64,000 nt of DNA from Ascidiaceihabitans sp023955215 (lineage in GTDB: Bacteria; Pseudomonadota; Alphaproteobacteria; Rhodobacterales; Rhodobacteraceae). Positions 62,297 through 64,000 of the stretch are shown here, in pieces (position 1 is the first letter of the stretch; each line of letters opens with the position of its first letter). The stretch lies in NCBI GenBank assembly GCA_943788345.1, contig CALSPX010000003.1, positions 16,021 through 80,020 on the forward strand, in the 5' to 3' direction. The notes under the pieces were generated by a model. That model had not been told where the DNA came from. It saw nothing but the letters and a program-made list of their open reading frames with translations, and did not search any database. Made by a program: the position numbers and the translations under genes.

Positions 62297-63589
62297 TTAG
62301 CTTGTCGCTTTGGCCAGAGCTTGATCCAAGTCAGCAATCAAATCGTCTGCGTCTTCTGTTCCGATTGAAATGCGCACAACTTCCGGAGCTGCACCAGATG
62401 CGCGTTGTTGCTCTTCAGTCAGCTGACGGTGTGTCGTTGAAGCCGAGTGAATGACCAAGGACCGCGTGTCGCCGAGATTGGCGACGTGGCTAAAGATTTC
62501 TAGCGAGTCGACCAATTTAATGCATGCTTCATAACCGCCTTTGACAGCGATAGTGAACAAGCCACCCGCTCCACGTGGGCAAATTTTAGCAACGCGGTCG
62601 TAGTATGGTGAAGACTTCAGACCCGCATAAGTCACGTAATCAACCCGCGGATCGGTTTCGAGCCAACCAGCGATTTTCTCAGCATTTTCAACGTGGCGCT
62701 GCATGCGCAAGGACAGGGTTTCAGTGCCCATTAGCGTGTAGTGCGCCGCTTGCGGGTTCATTGTCATGCCCAGATCGCGCAGGCCAATTGCGATACCAAA
62801 GAAGGTGTATGCAAGGTTGCCAAAGGTTTCGTGGAACTTGAGGCCGTGATATGCTGGCTCTGGCTGGCTGAGTGATGGGAACTTGTCGTTTGCTGACCAG
62901 TCAAATTTCCCTGAGTCGACGACGCAACCACCTGTCACAGTGCCGTTGCCTGTGAGGTATTTGGTGGTTGAGTGCACGACCAATGTTGCACCGTGTTCAA
63001 TCGGGCGGCACAGGTACGGGGTGGAGGCTGTGTTGTCCACGATCAATGGAATGCCTGCCTCGTCAGAGATTGCAGAGATTGCGTCGAGGTCAGTGATGTA
63101 GCCACCCGGGTTGGCAATCGCTTCGCAGAAGACCGCACGTGTGTTTTCGTCAATCGCTGCTTTAACCGCATCCAAATCGTCAAAATCAACGAATGTGCAA
63201 GACCAGCCAAAGCGTTTGATGGTTTGGCTGAACTGAGTGATCGTACCGCCATATGCGCGGCTAGAAGCCACGATGTTCATGCCCGGTGACATCAACGGGA
63301 AGATCGCCATGATTTGGGCCGCGTGACCAGATGAACAGCAAACCGCGCCAACGCCACCCTCAAGGGTCGCAATGCGTTCTTGCAATACGGCAACTGTGGG
63401 GTTGGTCAGGCGGGAGTAAATGAAGCCTACTTCTTGCAAGTTGAACAACGCAGCAGCGTGGTCAGCATCGCGAAAGACATAGGCTGTCGTTTGGTGGATC
63501 GGCGTTTGACGCGCGCCAGTTGTTGGATCAGGTTTTGCGCCTGCGTGAATTTGCAGCGTATCAAAACCATAAGTTGTGCCATCAGTCAT
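62297..63589 (-). CDS. metY: O-acetylhomoserine aminocarboxypropyltransferase (sulfhydrylase)
   Basis: A PLP enzyme that makes homocysteine from O-acetylhomoserine and sulfide. The 430-residue protein of the Cys/Met-metabolism family has TLQIHAGAKPDPTTGARQTP at the start, YSRLTNPTVAVLQERIATLE, SSGHAAQIMA, the PLP Lys in VVHSTTKYLTGNGTV, and SIGTEDADDLIADL at the end. The length fits MetY rather than the shorter MetZ. SD AAGGATC is 9 nt upstream; the leader can form a pseudoknot that covers this site. Confidence 0.95.
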   Translation of the reverse strand: MTDGTTYGFDTLQIHAGAKPDPTTGARQTPIHQTTAYVFRDADHAAALFNLQEVGFIYSRLTNPTVAVLQERIATLEGGVGAVCCSSGHAAQIMAIFPLMSPGMNIVASSRAYGGTITQFSQTIKRFGWSCTFVDFDDLDAVKAAIDENTRAVFCEAIANPGGYITDLDAISAISDEAGIPLIVDNTASTPYLCRPIEHGATLVVHSTTKYLTGNGTVTGGCVVDSGKFDWSANDKFPSLSQPEPAYHGLKFHETFGNLAYTFFGIAIGLRDLGMTMNPQAAHYTLMGTETLSLRMQRHVENAEKIAGWLETDPRVDYVTYAGLKSSPYYDRVAKICPRGAGGLFTIAVKGGYEACIKLVDSLEIFSHVANLGDTRSLVIHSASTTHRQLTEEQQRASGAAPEVVRISIGTEDADDLIADLDQALAKATS

Positions 63590-63598
63590 TGTTTAGAT

Positions 63599-63650
63599 CC
63601 TTTTCCATAGCGGCTGTTTGTTGCCTTGTGGAGTAAGGTATGCACCGCCA
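63599..63650 (-). promoter_or_regulatory. candidate SAM-II-like riboswitch in the metY leader
   Basis: On the minus strand UGGCGGU (650-644 of the 63000s) pairs with GCCGCUA (614-608), giving a 7-bp stem around a 29-nt loop. Inside the loop CCUU (63635-63638) can pair with a loop AAGG or with the AAGG of the metY ribosome site (63599-63602). The second pairing makes an H-type pseudoknot that hides the site, as in SAM-II. The conserved core was not checked against a covariance model. Confidence 0.35.
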
Positions 63651-63681
63651 ACGATCAAGGGTGAGACTGAAAACCAAAGTC

Positions 63682-64000
63682 TTAGCGCATCCAGAAGCCT
63701 TCGGACTTAATCCGATTGCGGATCGCTTGTTCGCGCCGCGGCATGTGGTTTTGATCAAACAATGCACGCACTTTTTCACCGCGACCTTGATAAACGGTAC
63801 GCTTAATCGCTTCATAACCTTTTAGGATTTTTTTGATCTTGTTCGGTGCGGCAACTGTTTCCAAGGTTTCAATTACATGCTGGCTTTCACGTGCATAAAG
63901 CAGCGGAAACATGCGGTAATGACAGCTGGTTTTACCATCGAGATAGCCAGCTTCCAAGGTATCGCGACCACCGCCAAGTGCATGTACGACCAAAGGTAGG
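63682..64000 (-). CDS. C-terminal part of an unidentified protein (partial)
   Basis: An open minus-strand frame enters from the right window edge and ends at 63682. About 105 residues are visible: LPLVVHALGGGRDTLEAGYL, CHYRMFPLLYARESQHVIET, KKILKGYEAIKRTVYQGRGE, and the basic end HMPRREQAIRNRIKSEGFWM. The tail is helical and basic. I do not recognise the family. It precedes metY in the same direction; a 92-bp gap with the metY leader follows. Confidence 0.6.
   Translation of the reverse strand, partial: LPLVVHALGGGRDTLEAGYLDGKTSCHYRMFPLLYARESQHVIETLETVAAPNKIKKILKGYEAIKRTVYQGRGEKVRALFDQNHMPRREQAIRNRIKSEGFWMR

Noticed and set aside
1..64000. CRISPR arrays, tRNA or rRNA genes, prophage structural genes
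   Set aside because: No regularly spaced repeats, no T-arm/acceptor patterns and no phage head or tail genes were seen on either strand.

Overview
The window looks like chromosome of a marine alphaproteobacterium of the Roseobacter group (Rhodobacteraceae). Evidence: a complete urtABCDE urea transporter next to ureDABCEFG; a SUV3-type helicase / S4-domain protein / 7Fe ferredoxin / CarD block; a YcjX - GNAT - DUF697 trio; cobS/cobT; metY; and moderate GC with abundant ATGA or GTGA start-stop overlaps. The genus cannot be fixed from sequence reading alone. No rRNA, tRNA or CRISPR array was seen.

Positions 1-14600 are accessory and partly decayed. An IS3-family element (open at the left edge) ends 2 bp from the stop codon of a hybrid histidine kinase. 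That kinase is translationally coupled to a cysteine-free, molybdopterin-oxidoreductase-like exported protein, with a LuxR-type response regulator opposite. Next come fliD with an in-frame ochre codon, a small exported protein with another in-frame ochre codon, a degenerate receiver protein, and an IS21-type locus. In the IS21 locus the IstA N-terminus is replaced by a tyrosine-integrase arm-type DNA-binding domain, and istB is split by a reversed photolyase fragment. Small orphan ORFs, a NYN-domain protein and a frameshifted clan-A-like glycoside hydrolase follow.

Positions 14600-25500 form a nitrogen-scavenging island. urtABCDE (plus strand) and ureDABCEFG (minus strand) converge with overlapping stop codons, so urea uptake and hydrolysis sit side by side. 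Positions 25700-29760 hold a DUF3299 protein, the catalase-peroxidase katG and a cation/calcium exchanger, with a strong bidirectional terminator between the last two.

Positions 30000-36900 carry a catabolic-looking cluster: a GlxA-type AraC regulator, a LysR regulator, aldehyde dehydrogenase, an M19 dipeptidase, an unrecognised 549-residue protein and a DUF3726 protein. The 316-bp gap before lysR holds four CTGTACAG-like boxes in two pairs, each pair spaced exactly 21 bp.

Positions 36900-64000 are mostly housekeeping: truA, ycjX, a DUF697 gene, a twice-frameshifted DUF2339 membrane protein, ileS, a Rieske oxygenase, a second M19 dipeptidase, a DksA-like zinc finger, pepF, a lysophospholipase-like hydrolase with an SCP2 protein, a TPR protein, the helicase/S4/fdxA/carD block, cobS/cobT, a large PilM/GspC-like envelope protein and metY, whose leader can fold like a SAM-II pseudoknot. 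The right edge cuts an unidentified gene.

Six loci in the window (fliD, the small exported gene, a small acidic ORF, istB, the glycoside hydrolase and the DUF2339 gene) carry disruptions. This means either real decay or residual indel errors, and that should be settled before function is inferred.
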